From contig CAIJPN010000029.1 of assembly GCA_903822545.1 (NCBI GenBank), forward strand, positions 31,175 through 95,174: a stretch of DNA of 64,000 bases, read 5' to 3'. The notes below the pieces were generated by a model that had not been told where the DNA came from, made no database searches, and worked only from the letters and a program-made list of their open reading frames with translations. Numbering within the stretch: position 1 is the first letter of the stretch; each line of letters opens with the position of its first letter. Position numbers and translations under genes: made by a program. Below, one piece after another: positions 43,969-52,038 of this stretch. Source of the DNA: an uncultured Anaerolineae bacterium. Lineage in GTDB: Bacteria; Chloroflexota; Anaerolineae; Anaerolineales; Villigracilaceae.

Positions 43969-44341
43969 GCCCCTCCAAAAAGCGGTAGCCGATGCCAAAA
44001 ACGGTTTCCATGTAGCGCGGCTGGTTCAGGTTGTCATCCAGTTTCAGGCGCAGGTTGCGGATGTGGATTTTGAGCGTGGTTTCAGAGCCGGTGTAGCCGT
44101 TTTCCATCAGCCGCATGGCTAGATCGGCGCGGCGCACCACCTGGCCGGGGGCTTGCATCAGGATTTCGAGTATCTGGAATTCGAGCGGGGTCAGGTCGAT
44201 GAGTTGTTTCCCCTGCCAGACTTTGTGTTTGCTGCGGTCGAGTTCCAGGTCGCCAACCACCTCCATCCGCGCTTTCCCGCGGATGCGCGTCATAACGCTA
44301 AAATCATCCGCGAGCAGCTGGCACTTCTGGAATAAAAACAA
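43969..44341 (-). pseudogene. Response regulator remnant: OmpR-type DNA-binding domain without a receiver
   Basis: The visible part runs VMTRIRGKARMEVVGDLELD, then the winged helix LIDLTPLEFQILEILMQAPG, IHIRNLRLKLDDN and METVFGIGYRFLEG. The receiver domain is missing: upstream is the terminator of the M28 gene. After GYRF the frame does not stop at the expected ATGA overlap with the kinase but runs on through it; a 1-nt change in the T5 run would restore that overlap. The open frame formally extends to 43580. Confidence 0.7.
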
Positions 44342-44372
44342 CCCACGCTCTATAAGAACGCGGGTTGTTTTT
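44334..44372 (-). terminator. Terminator of the M28 peptidase gene
   Basis: Arms AAAAACAACCC (44334-44344) and GGGTTGTTTTT (44362-44372), T-rich exit on the minus strand, 18 nt after the stop codon. Confidence 0.85.
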
Positions 44373-44389
44373 GAAACGGATTCTCTAAA

Positions 44390-45934
44390 TTACTCGGTCA
44401 CAGGTTCATGATCGTGGTCGTGCAGGCCGCCGCCACTTCCAATATCAGATGGGATGGAAGAAGGCACCGGGGCCACTACGGGGAAGTTGCCCTTACCGCC
44501 CAGCCCGTTGACATCTGATGTGTTCATGGCGTACTGCAAAACAGAAAATGCCACAGCGTCTGAGTTTACATCCAACGCATAGGTGTTGACATTGTTATAG
44601 GTGTCGCAGGCCAGGTGGTAGCACGGGTCATACTGCTGACCGGCTGTGCCGCCCCAGGTGGCTGCCTCAGCCGCGGTTTTGACACCTTCCGCGCCGGTAA
44701 AAAGTCCGCCGGAAGGAATGCCCGCCGCGATGAAGGGGCCATAGTCTGAGCGACCGGTGAAGTCGGTGCCTTTGAAGGGCAGCCCATGCATGCTGTAGTA
44801 ATTCTCAAAAACATCCTCAATTTGGGCAGACCCTGCCGGGCCGGGGCCAGCGCCTACGGCATCAGAATCATCGCCATCGTACACGAAGAAGACGTGATTT
44901 GGCGAAGCGATCATGTCAAAGTTCAGGTAAAGGGCGATTTTTTGCCTGTCCACTGCGCTCAGGTTGTTGACATAATAGGTAGAGCCAACCAGGCCAGATT
45001 CTTCTGCGCCCCACAGGGCAAAGCGAATTTTGTTGACCGGTTTGACTTTCGCCATCTGCTGGGCTACTTCCAGGATGGCAGCAGATCCGGAACCGTTGTC
45101 CTGAATGCCAGGGCCAGCGTTGACCGAGTCGAGATGCGCACCTGCCATCACAACATTATTTGGATCACCATCCACGCTCTCTGCAAAAATATTGTAAGTT
45201 GTGGCAATTCCGCGGAAAGTGTCGGTCTTCAGGCGCATGACCAGCCCGGCAGTAGCTGCTAATTGCTCGCCAACGGCCTGGGTAACAGAAGTCACGGGGA
45301 GATTCAGGGTAAAGCCATTGCCAAGCGTGCCGTTGATTACTCCGGGTTGATTGTTGTAGATGATTACCCCGGCAGCGCCAGCGCTATATGCGTTGGTCGC
45401 TTTAATCGCAAAGGTGCACGCGCCGCGTTTGATCAATGCGATGTTTCCTGCGGGGAAACCGGCGAAATCAGCCGCTTCGCAGCCAGGTGTCGCCTCGGCA
45501 ACCAGCGCGGTTACCGAGGCTGTCGTATCTCCACTACCCGAGTAAGACATGAGATTGTTGGCAATTGCGCCAGTGGGTGCGGGCGCCACCTGTTCCAAAA
45601 TGGGTTGCGAAAGAGAAATGAAGGTCTGAAACTGGAAAGGTTGTACGGTCACAATGTAACCGGCGCTTTCAAATACTTGATGGGCATAGGCCACCGAAGC
45701 GTCAAAACCAGGTGTGCCAGATGTGCGGATACCATTATTGGCATCAGCAATCGATTGCAAGGCTGCCTGGTGCTCGCGCACGCCTTCCAATGTAACGCAC
45801 GCCAGCAATTTTTCGTGCGTATTATTGACACGCATATCACACGATTCGGAACCGGCAAATGCAACCGGGGCAGTGCCTAACATGGCTGCCATTACAACGA
45901 CTACAAATAAAATACGAAACGTTCCTCTCAACAT
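44390..45934 (-). CDS. Secreted M28 zinc aminopeptidase with PA domain
   Basis: 514 residues, AGAGGAG before the ATG and a Sec signal peptide (ILFVVVVMAAMLGTAPVAFA). A PA (protease-associated) insert spans about residues 140-240 (IALIKRGACTF; AYSAGAAGVIIYNN). The M28 catalytic part shows AGAHLDSV, GIQDNGSG, WGAEESGLVGS, NFDMIAS and DPCYHLACD, which supply the two-zinc site and general base. The tail HDHDHEP is His/Asp-rich. Extracellular peptide scavenging is likely. The leader carries a riboswitch-like RNA and a terminator hairpin. Confidence 0.9.
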   Translation of the reverse strand: MLRGTFRILFVVVVMAAMLGTAPVAFAGSESCDMRVNNTHEKLLACVTLEGVREHQAALQSIADANNGIRTSGTPGFDASVAYAHQVFESAGYIVTVQPFQFQTFISLSQPILEQVAPAPTGAIANNLMSYSGSGDTTASVTALVAEATPGCEAADFAGFPAGNIALIKRGACTFAIKATNAYSAGAAGVIIYNNQPGVINGTLGNGFTLNLPVTSVTQAVGEQLAATAGLVMRLKTDTFRGIATTYNIFAESVDGDPNNVVMAGAHLDSVNAGPGIQDNGSGSAAILEVAQQMAKVKPVNKIRFALWGAEESGLVGSTYYVNNLSAVDRQKIALYLNFDMIASPNHVFFVYDGDDSDAVGAGPGPAGSAQIEDVFENYYSMHGLPFKGTDFTGRSDYGPFIAAGIPSGGLFTGAEGVKTAAEAATWGGTAGQQYDPCYHLACDTYNNVNTYALDVNSDAVAFSVLQYAMNTSDVNGLGGKGNFPVVAPVPSSIPSDIGSGGGLHDHDHEPVTE

Positions 45935-46021
45935 GTTGTCTCCTCTTTTGCAAACGATAAGATTTGGATGTGATCAATTTTCAAAAAACTTCATCGGAAT
46001 TGATTTAAAGCACCTCCTTTC

Positions 46022-46117
46022 GAAAAAATAAAACCGCCGATTGAACAATCTTCGGCGGTTTGGCGATCTACGAATAGACCCATAACTTTGCGACCTCACC
46101 TCGCGATGAGTGTGCGC
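46022..46117 (-). promoter_or_regulatory. Candidate riboswitch with terminator in the M28 leader
   Basis: Minus strand: a 6-bp stem CTCATC/GGTGAG closed by a GCGA (GNRA) tetraloop, then GGTCGCAAAGTTATGGGTCTA, then a 6-bp stem GGTCTA/TAGATC closed by TTCG. A perfect 10-bp terminator follows (46061-46052 with 46040-46031) with TATTTTTT. The GNRA stem followed by CGCAAAG and GGGTCT recalls c-di-GMP-I (GEMM) aptamers, but the 5' GGCAAACC box is not convincing. Confidence 0.4.
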
Positions 46118-46128
46118 TATCGGAATTA

Positions 46129-46159
46129 TATAATTTGGATATACATTATCCAAATTATA
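46129..46159. repeat. Perfect 13-bp inverted repeat, operator or overlapping promoters
   Basis: TATAATTTGGATA (46129-46141), 5 nt, TATCCAAATTATA (46147-46159). Each arm carries a TATAAT in its own direction. The minus-strand copy could be the -10 of the M28 transcript. Confidence 0.7.
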
Positions 46160-46260
46160 CCTGATTATGGTTGATAAGAAAAGCCTTAATTCAAAGAATG
46201 CTACATTCAGGTTGCTAAAAATCCTTCCCTGGTTCAGGAGCTTTTGTAGCTGGAGTTTTG

Positions 46261-46289
46261 TTGACTATACAATTTCCCCCGGTTACAAT
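46261..46289 (+). promoter_or_regulatory. Promoter of the purine operon
   Basis: TTGACT (46261-46266), 17 nt, TACAAT (46284-46289). The predicted transcript starts about 20 nt before the purL ATG. No PurR-like or purine riboswitch signal is visible. Confidence 0.65.
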
Positions 46290-46316
46290 CAGGCGACTTT
46301 GCCAAAAGGATTATCA

Positions 46317-49181
46317 ATGACCATTACCCGTTTTGTCGTCAGTTTCAACCGGCCCGACCCGCGCTCGGCGGGCTATCTGGCCGATGCCCACGCGCTGGGG
46401 TTTGGCGCGCTAGAGCAAATTATTTGCCAGGATTTGTATTTTATCGAGGGTCAATTGTCTGATGAAGAATGTGGACAGTTGGCCCTCAACCTTTTATCTG
46501 ACCCGGTGGTGCAAACTACTGCCTGGGCTGTTCTTCCATCGGATTCATCCGCCCTGCCGCCTGCTGCCGCTATGGTAGAAGTGGCCCTTCGCCCCGGCGT
46601 TACCGACCCCGTGGCACATGAAATTATCCGCGCTGCGCATGAGCTTGGTTTTGACGGTATCCATCGCGCTGCGACTGGCCTCCGTTTCTTGCTTAACTGG
46701 AAAACCGAAAAACCGGATAACTCATCAGCCAGTTTTCCCGTTGAACGGTTGGCGAAACAACTTTTGGCCAACAACGTCATCCAGCACTGGAAACTTGGCG
46801 AAATCACCCCATCCTTCCCCGAAGAAGCCGCCTCCAGTGGGGAAGTGGAAATCCTGCCCGTTCGGGATTTGACCGCCGACCAACTGCTCGATCTCTCCAA
46901 AGATCGCCGCGCCGCCCTCGACCTGGCCGAAATGCAGGCTATCCAGAACTATTTCCGCCGCGTAGATCGCGACCCCACCGACATCGAATTTGAAGCCATC
47001 GCCCAGACCTGGAGCGAGCATTGTGTTCATAAAACGTTCAAGGCGAAAATCACCCTCACCCCATCCCCTCTCCCGCTGGGAGAGGGGGCAGGTGGTGAGG
47101 GCCAGGTTGTGGATTCCATCATTAAAACCTACCTGAAATCCGCCACCGACAAAATTGCCGCGCCCTGGGTGATTTCCGCTTTCGTGGACAACGCCGGGAT
47201 CATCGACTTTGACGATGAATTTGAAGTTTCGTTCAAGGTGGAGACGCACAACCACCCATCAGCGATTGAGCCGTTTGGTGGGGCGAATACCGGCGTCGGC
47301 GGGGTCATCCGCGATGTGCTCGGGGTCAGCGCCAAACCCATCGCCGCCACCGACATCTTGTGCTTTGGCCCGCAAGATTTGGGCAGTAGGGGCGGGGTCA
47401 CCCCACCCCTACCGGATGGGGTTTTGCATCCGCGCCGCATCCAGTCTGGCGTGGTGGCGGGCGTGCAGGATTACGGCAACAAAATCGGCATCCCCACCGT
47501 CAACGGCGCGATTCTTTACGATGAAGGCTACACCGCCAACCCGCTGGTCTTTTGCGGCTGCGTCGGAATCGCCCCCAAGGGCAAACACCGCAAAAATCCC
47601 CAGCCCGGCGATCATGTGATCGTGCTCGGTGGGCGCACCGGGCGCGATGGCCTGCGCGGGGCGACCTTTTCCTCGATGACGATGGATGCCCAGACGGGCG
47701 AAGTTTCCGGCGCATCAGTGCAAATTGGTGACCCGATCACCGAAAAAGGGCTGATCGATGTCATCACCCGCGCCCGAGACGCCGATCTCTATAACGACAT
47801 CACCGACTGCGGCGCGGGCGGCCTGTCCTCCGCCGCTGGCGAAATGGCATCCGTCATCGGTGCAGATATCGAACTGCAAAACGTCCGCCTGAAATACCCC
47901 GGCCTGGCCCCGTGGGAAATCTGGCTCTCAGAAGCCCAGGAACGTATGGTGTTGTCGGTTGCCCCTGAAAAACTTCCTGCCCTGCAAGAATTGTGCGACA
48001 CCTTCAACACCGAACTGACCGACATCGGCGTATTCACCGGCAATGGCAAACTGATTGTCCGCTACGGTGGCAAACCTGTGCTCGAGCTTGAAAATGAATT
48101 CCTGCACGAGGGTATTCCGCAGCGGCAGCTTCGTGCAGTAATCAGTGACCAGTCACCAGTCACCGAAAAGCTGACCACTGATCACCGATCACTGATCACT
48201 GTCAACGACAGGCTTTTGGCGCTTCTCTCCCATCCCAACATCGCCTCCAAAGCCGCCACCATTCGCCTTTACGATCACGAAGTTCAGGGCGGGACGGTGA
48301 TCAAGCCGCTCACCGGCATCCAGGCCGATGCCCCCTCCGATGCTACCGTGCTCAAACCGATTGGCACCAAAGGCAAAAAGGGTATCGTGCTTTCCAATGG
48401 CATCAACCCTGAATACGGCAAACGCGACGCCTACAAAATGGCCTGGGCCGTCATCGACGAAGCCATCCGCAACGCTGTGGCCGTGGGGGCTGACCCTGAG
48501 CGCATCGCCATCCTCGATAATTTCTGCTGGGGCGACCCCAAACGTCCCGAGACGATGGGAACCCTCGTCGAAGCGGCGCGCGGCTGCCACGATGGCGCGC
48601 TACTCTTTGGCGCACCCTTCATCAGCGGCAAAGACTCACTCAACAACGAATACCTTGGCGCCGACGGCCTGCGCCACTCCATCCCGCCCACCCTTTTGAT
48701 TTCCGCCATTGGCATCATCGACGATGTCTCCACCGCCATCACGATGGATTTGAAAGCGCCAGGAAACGCGATTTACCTCGTTGGCCCATTACCCATTACC
48801 AATTACCCTATCCCCAGCATCCCCGAAAATGCTCCAGCTCTCTACCGCGCTCTCCACCAGGCTATCAAACAAGGTTTAGTTCGTTCCTGTCACGATTTGA
48901 GCGAAGGCGGGCTGGCAGTTTCAGCGGCGGAAATGTGCATTGGAGGCCGCCTCGGCCTGGTTCTGGACGAATCCATCCGCCCCGAAACCTGTTTCGCCGA
49001 GACGAACGGCTGTCTCCTGGCTGAAATCAACCCCGCCGCTGAAACCGCCTTCCGAACCCTGTTCGCCCACCTGCCCCTGACGAAAATCGGCCACGTCACC
49101 GCCGAACCTGTGCTCAAACTGGCTGGCGAACAAATCCCCGTCGCCGACCTCGTCAAAGCCTTCACTGGCGATATTCGATAA
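46317..49181 (+). CDS. purL: Phosphoribosylformylglycinamidine synthase, PurS-PurL fusion
   Basis: 954 residues from the ATG at 46317 (AAAGGA upstream, behind the promoter). Residues 1-85 and 90-150 look like two PurS-like modules (TITRFVVSFNRPDPRSAG; VEVALRPGVTDPVAHEIIRA). PurL follows: TWSEHCVHKTF, PFGGANTGVGGVIRDVLG, GRTGRDGLRGATFSS and DCGAGGLSSAAGEMAS. It makes FGAM from FGAR with ammonia from PurQ. Four stretches appear to be in-frame repeat insertions (about residues 246-262, 357-366, 608-629 and 824-832). The last codons lie in another element. First gene of the operon. Confidence 0.92.
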   Translation: MTITRFVVSFNRPDPRSAGYLADAHALGFGALEQIICQDLYFIEGQLSDEECGQLALNLLSDPVVQTTAWAVLPSDSSALPPAAAMVEVALRPGVTDPVAHEIIRAAHELGFDGIHRAATGLRFLLNWKTEKPDNSSASFPVERLAKQLLANNVIQHWKLGEITPSFPEEAASSGEVEILPVRDLTADQLLDLSKDRRAALDLAEMQAIQNYFRRVDRDPTDIEFEAIAQTWSEHCVHKTFKAKITLTPSPLPLGEGAGGEGQVVDSIIKTYLKSATDKIAAPWVISAFVDNAGIIDFDDEFEVSFKVETHNHPSAIEPFGGANTGVGGVIRDVLGVSAKPIAATDILCFGPQDLGSRGGVTPPLPDGVLHPRRIQSGVVAGVQDYGNKIGIPTVNGAILYDEGYTANPLVFCGCVGIAPKGKHRKNPQPGDHVIVLGGRTGRDGLRGATFSSMTMDAQTGEVSGASVQIGDPITEKGLIDVITRARDADLYNDITDCGAGGLSSAAGEMASVIGADIELQNVRLKYPGLAPWEIWLSEAQERMVLSVAPEKLPALQELCDTFNTELTDIGVFTGNGKLIVRYGGKPVLELENEFLHEGIPQRQLRAVISDQSPVTEKLTTDHRSLITVNDRLLALLSHPNIASKAATIRLYDHEVQGGTVIKPLTGIQADAPSDATVLKPIGTKGKKGIVLSNGINPEYGKRDAYKMAWAVIDEAIRNAVAVGADPERIAILDNFCWGDPKRPETMGTLVEAARGCHDGALLFGAPFISGKDSLNNEYLGADGLRHSIPPTLLISAIGIIDDVSTAITMDLKAPGNAIYLVGPLPITNYPIPSIPENAPALYRALHQAIKQGLVRSCHDLSEGGLAVSAAEMCIGGRLGLVLDESIRPETCFAETNGCLLAEINPAAETAFRTLFAHLPLTKIGHVTAEPVLKLAGEQIPVADLVKAFTGDIR
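47053..47101. repeat. Palindromic element inside purL (CCCTCACC family)
   Basis: Outer CCCTCACC / GGTGAGGG and inner CCCTCTCCC / GGGAGAGGG arms. Read in frame as a Pro/Gly-rich loop after the SEHCVHKTF motif. Confidence 0.85.
47386..47412. repeat. Palindromic element inside purL (GTAGGGG family)
   Basis: GTAGGGG (47386-47392) pairs with CCCCTAC (47406-47412), with an inner GGGG/CCCC. Translated as SRGGVTPPLPDG. Confidence 0.75.
48139..48204. repeat. Tandem/palindromic CAGTGA-CCAGTCAC repeat inside purL
   Basis: Repeated CCAGTCAC and GATCACTGATCAC units, partly self-complementary, translated as VISDQSPVTEK and TTDHRSLITVN. A related GATCATTGGTCACTGAT string forms the first codons of purF (56473-56490). 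Confidence 0.65.
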
Positions 49182-49225
49182 TTCGATACTCGAATATCAA
49201 TTCCGAATACCCACTATCGAATATC
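49170..49225. repeat. A/T-rich palindromic element at the purL-purQ junction
   Basis: GATATTCGATA (49170-49180) and TATCGAATATC (49215-49225) arms with inner GAATATC/TTCGATA copies. It encodes the last residues of PurL. A similar string lies in the 3' end of purE (about 52460-52477). Confidence 0.75.
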
Positions 49226-49236
49226 GAGATTTTCCC

Positions 49237-50025
49237 ATGAAACCCCTCGCCCTTATCTTCCAAGCCCACGGCACCAATCGCGACCTCGATGTCGCCGAAG
49301 CCCTGACCCTGGCTGGCTCCGACCCGGTCTTTGCCCCGCTTAACGAACTGCGCGCCGGGAAAAAATCCTTCTCCGACTACCAGATGCTCATCGTCCCTGG
49401 CGGTTTTTCCTACGCCGATGCCCTCGGCGCGGGCAAACTGCTTGCCCTCGACCTGAACTCCTATTTCACCGATCAAATCTCCGCCTTTGTGGAGGCTGGC
49501 AAACCCGTGATTGGCATTTGCAATGGCTTCCAGGCGCTGGTTAAATCTGGCATACTTCCGGGGAATGATAGTCAAAAGTCGAAAGGCGAAGGTCAGGCTA
49601 CGTTAACTTTCAACGCCGAAGGCCATTTTGAGTGCCGCTGGATTGATTTACAGCCGATTTCGCAAAAATGTATTTGGACTCAAGGCCTTAATGAAATCAT
49701 TACCTGCCCCATCGCTCACGGTGAAGGCAATTTCCAGGCCAATCACCAATTACTAATTACCAATCTCGTTTCATCCGATCAAATCGCCCTGACCTACACC
49801 CACCCCGATGGCTCTCCCGCTAACGGCTTATATCCTGCCAACCCCAACGGCTCGATTCTCGACATCGCGGGCATCTGCAACCCGGCGGGCAACGTGCTCG
49901 GGCTGATGCCCCACCCGGAAAATCACATCCACCCTTGGCAGCATCCCCGTCACACGCGCGGAGAGAGCAGCGGCAGCGGGCTGGCGCTGTTTGAGAATGG
50001 CGTTAATTACGCGTCAAAACTATGA
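49237..50025 (+). CDS. purQ: Phosphoribosylformylglycinamidine synthase, glutaminase subunit
   Basis: 262 residues. Class I glutamine amidotransferase: the nucleophile Cys is in IGICNGFQALV, with His/Glu in LMPHPENH. It supplies ammonia to PurL. The start at 49237 has no clear ribosome site because the repeat element fills the junction. Two stretches look like repeat-derived insertions (about residues 110-118, GNDSQKSKGE; and 168-178, NHQLLITNLV). The stop overlaps the next ATG. Confidence 0.9.
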   Translation: MKPLALIFQAHGTNRDLDVAEALTLAGSDPVFAPLNELRAGKKSFSDYQMLIVPGGFSYADALGAGKLLALDLNSYFTDQISAFVEAGKPVIGICNGFQALVKSGILPGNDSQKSKGEGQATLTFNAEGHFECRWIDLQPISQKCIWTQGLNEIITCPIAHGEGNFQANHQLLITNLVSSDQIALTYTHPDGSPANGLYPANPNGSILDIAGICNPAGNVLGLMPHPENHIHPWQHPRHTRGESSGSGLALFENGVNYASKL

Positions 50026-50441
50026 ATGAACCGATAAAATACCCGGTATGGAGTCTTGAAAAAATCAGAAATGTTTGGGGGGTGATAGCTCTGGTTGGAG
50101 GCATTGCAGTCCCTATTCTGCATCTTGCTTTTAAATCTGACTTTGTTGTCCCAATTTTGATGATCTTAATGTTTTGGATTCAGCTTATTTCTATTCGATC
50201 TTTTCGTCTCAGTTTATTGCTTTTGGGTATTTTTGTTGTGGCGTCCTTTTCAATAAATTATTTGTATTGTATGTTTGGGGCTGCATCATGTCAGGATAAG
50301 ATACCGTTGATGACAATATTCGCGGTGGCGATCTATCTCTTCTTATCAATAATAGTGGGTTTGTGTGGTTTTCTGGGTTTTGTTCCTCAGGCGCTTCGAC
50401 AGAAAAGCATTTACAACAAAATCAGAAACAGAATAAAGTAA
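50022..50441 (+). CDS. AT-rich four-TM membrane protein of unknown function
   Basis: 139 residues, ATGA overlap with purQ. Four hydrophobic segments (VIALVGGIAVPILHLAF; FVVPILMILMFWIQLISI; LSLLLLGIFVVASFSINYLY; FAVAIYLFLSIIVGLCGFLGF) and a basic C-terminus. I recognise no family. Its base composition and codon choice (many TTT, ATT, TTA, AAA) are clearly more A/T-rich than the flanking pur genes, which suggests recent arrival by transfer. No transposase or flanking repeat is seen. Confidence 0.75.
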   Translation: MNEPIKYPVWSLEKIRNVWGVIALVGGIAVPILHLAFKSDFVVPILMILMFWIQLISIRSFRLSLLLLGIFVVASFSINYLYCMFGAASCQDKIPLMTIFAVAIYLFLSIIVGLCGFLGFVPQALRQKSIYNKIRNRIK

Positions 50442-50457
50442 AACTGTGCGAGGACTT

Positions 50458-51459
50458 ATGATTTCTCAGGAAAAGATACTCGAATTATTGCCCTTAGCAT
50501 TTAGTGACACGGATTTACCACTGCCCGGAAAAACTGTTGGCAAAGTGCGGGAGTGGTATCCGCTTGGAAACGGGAAGCGGTTGATTGTCACGACCGACAG
50601 ACTCTCAGCGTTTGACCGGATTCTGGCGAGAGTCCCGTATAAGGGGCAGGTTTTGAACCAGCTATCCGCCTGGTGGTTCGATCAAACCCAATCGATCATT
50701 CCCAGTCACCTGATTTCCATCCCCGACCCCAACGCCGCCATCGTGACCGAAGTCGAGCCGCTGCTGGTGGAGGTGGTGGTGCGCGGATACATCTCCGGGG
50801 TCACGACGACCGCCCTGTGGTATCGCTACAAGCTGGGCGAGCGCGAGATTTACGGCTATACCTTCCCCGAAGGGCTGAAAAAGAACCAGGCGCTGCCCGA
50901 GCCGATTATCACGCCGACCACCAAGGGCGGCGCGACCGGCCACGACGAGCGCCTGACCTGCGAGGAAGTGGTCTCGAAGGGCATTCTCGACGCCGATACC
51001 TGGGAGCAGGTGCAAACTGCCGCGCTGGCGATCTTCAAACGCGGACAGGAACTGGCCCAAAAAGCCGGGCTGGTGCTGGTGGATACCAAATATGAGTTTG
51101 GCCGCGCCCCTGATGGCCGGATTTTGCTCATCGACGAAGTCCACACCCCCGATTCGTCCCGCTTCTGGAAGGCCGACAGCTACGAAAGCCGCCTCGCCGC
51201 CGGGCAGGAACCGGAGAACTTTGACAAGGAGTTTGTCCGTATCGCCTACGCCGAGGGTAGGGGCGACCCGCCGGGTCGCCCCTACCTGGGTGATGGCGAA
51301 CCGCCCAAAATGCCCGATGAACTGTGGGTAGCAGCATCCGAGCGTTACATGACCATCTACGAGATGCTCACCGGGCAGGAATTTGTGCCGGGGACGTATC
51401 CGGTGAATGAGCGGTTGGTGACGAATCTGGAAAGTTATTGGGGTAAAGCAAATCTATAG
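50458..51459 (+). CDS. purC: SAICAR synthetase
   Basis: 333 residues from the ATG at 50458 (GAGGACTT upstream); a GTG at 50446 is less likely. Joins aspartate to CAIR using ATP. Motifs: GKVREWYPLGNGKRLIVTTD, DRLSAFDRILARVPYKG, EPIITPTTKGGATGHDE, LVDTKYEFGR and IDEVHTPDSSRFW. The longer, eukaryote/yeast-like form rather than the short bacterial one. Residues about 267-277 are encoded by a near-perfect palindrome. Confidence 0.93.
   Translation: MISQEKILELLPLAFSDTDLPLPGKTVGKVREWYPLGNGKRLIVTTDRLSAFDRILARVPYKGQVLNQLSAWWFDQTQSIIPSHLISIPDPNAAIVTEVEPLLVEVVVRGYISGVTTTALWYRYKLGEREIYGYTFPEGLKKNQALPEPIITPTTKGGATGHDERLTCEEVVSKGILDADTWEQVQTAALAIFKRGQELAQKAGLVLVDTKYEFGRAPDGRILLIDEVHTPDSSRFWKADSYESRLAAGQEPENFDKEFVRIAYAEGRGDPPGRPYLGDGEPPKMPDELWVAASERYMTIYEMLTGQEFVPGTYPVNERLVTNLESYWGKANL
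51256..51286. repeat. Near-perfect palindrome inside purC (GTAGGGGCG family)
   Basis: Fifteen-base arms at 51256-51270 and 51272-51286 with a single-base centre. Read in frame as GRGDPPGRPYL. Confidence 0.9.
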
Positions 51460-51480
51460 ATTTGCTTTACAGATATCCAT

Positions 51481-51969
51481 ATGACCTTTGAAAAAACTGA
51501 AATCCTCCCCAACATCTCCGTCCGCCCCGCCACCCGTGCGGATGTGCCCGCGATTGTCCGCTTGCTGGCGGATGATATGCTGGGCAGCCAGCGTGAGCGT
51601 TCTGAAGACCCGCTGCCGCAATCGTATTATGATGCGTTTGAGCGGGTCGCGGCCAATCCGCATGTGGAATTGGTGGTGGCCGAGATGCAAAACGAAATCA
51701 TCGGCGTGCTGCAACTGGATTTTATCTCCGGGCTGTCTTTCCAGGGCGGCACGCGGGCGCAGATCGAGTCGGTGCGAGTGGATAGCCGCCATCGCGGGCG
51801 GGGCATTGGCAAGGCGCTGTTCCGTTGGTCGATTGAGTTTGCCCGTCAAATGGGCTGTTACGTTGTCCAGTTGACCACCAACGCCGAACGTAAGGATGCC
51901 CATCGCTTTTATACTGATTTGGGTTTCAAACCATCACATGTTGGAATGAAACTGTTTTTGCAAAAATGA
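51481..51969 (+). CDS. GNAT family N-acetyltransferase
   Basis: 162 residues. The acetyl-CoA-binding motif A is VRVDSRHRGRGIGKALFRW (R-x-x-G-x-G/A), followed by the motif B region AERKDAHRFYTDLGF. N-terminal ISVRPATRADVPAIVRLL is typical of GNAT enzymes. The substrate is unknown. It lies between purC and purE and is apparently co-transcribed. The role in the pathway, if any, is unclear. Confidence 0.88.
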   Translation: MTFEKTEILPNISVRPATRADVPAIVRLLADDMLGSQRERSEDPLPQSYYDAFERVAANPHVELVVAEMQNEIIGVLQLDFISGLSFQGGTRAQIESVRVDSRHRGRGIGKALFRWSIEFARQMGCYVVQLTTNAERKDAHRFYTDLGFKPSHVGMKLFLQK

Positions 51970-52024
51970 CCACAGACGGCGGACAATCGACCGTTTTTAT
52001 TGCGGTCTACCGTTTGCCGTCCGC
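51970..52024. repeat. Palindromic element (ACCACAGAC family)
   Basis: Left ACCACAGACGGCGGAC and right TGCCGTCCGC share GCGGAC/GTCCGC pairing (51978-51983 with 52019-52024), with an inner GACCG/CGGTC helix. Confidence 0.6.
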
Positions 52025-52038
52025 AAGGAAAGGTACAC

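Noticed and set aside
46167..46316. Longer purL start with 50 extra residues
   Set aside because: It would start upstream of the promoter at 46261-46289, and the extra residues do not resemble PurS.
48139..48204. Short repeat array that could suggest a CRISPR
   Set aside because: Units are 8-13 nt, imperfect, without spacers, and lie inside purL.
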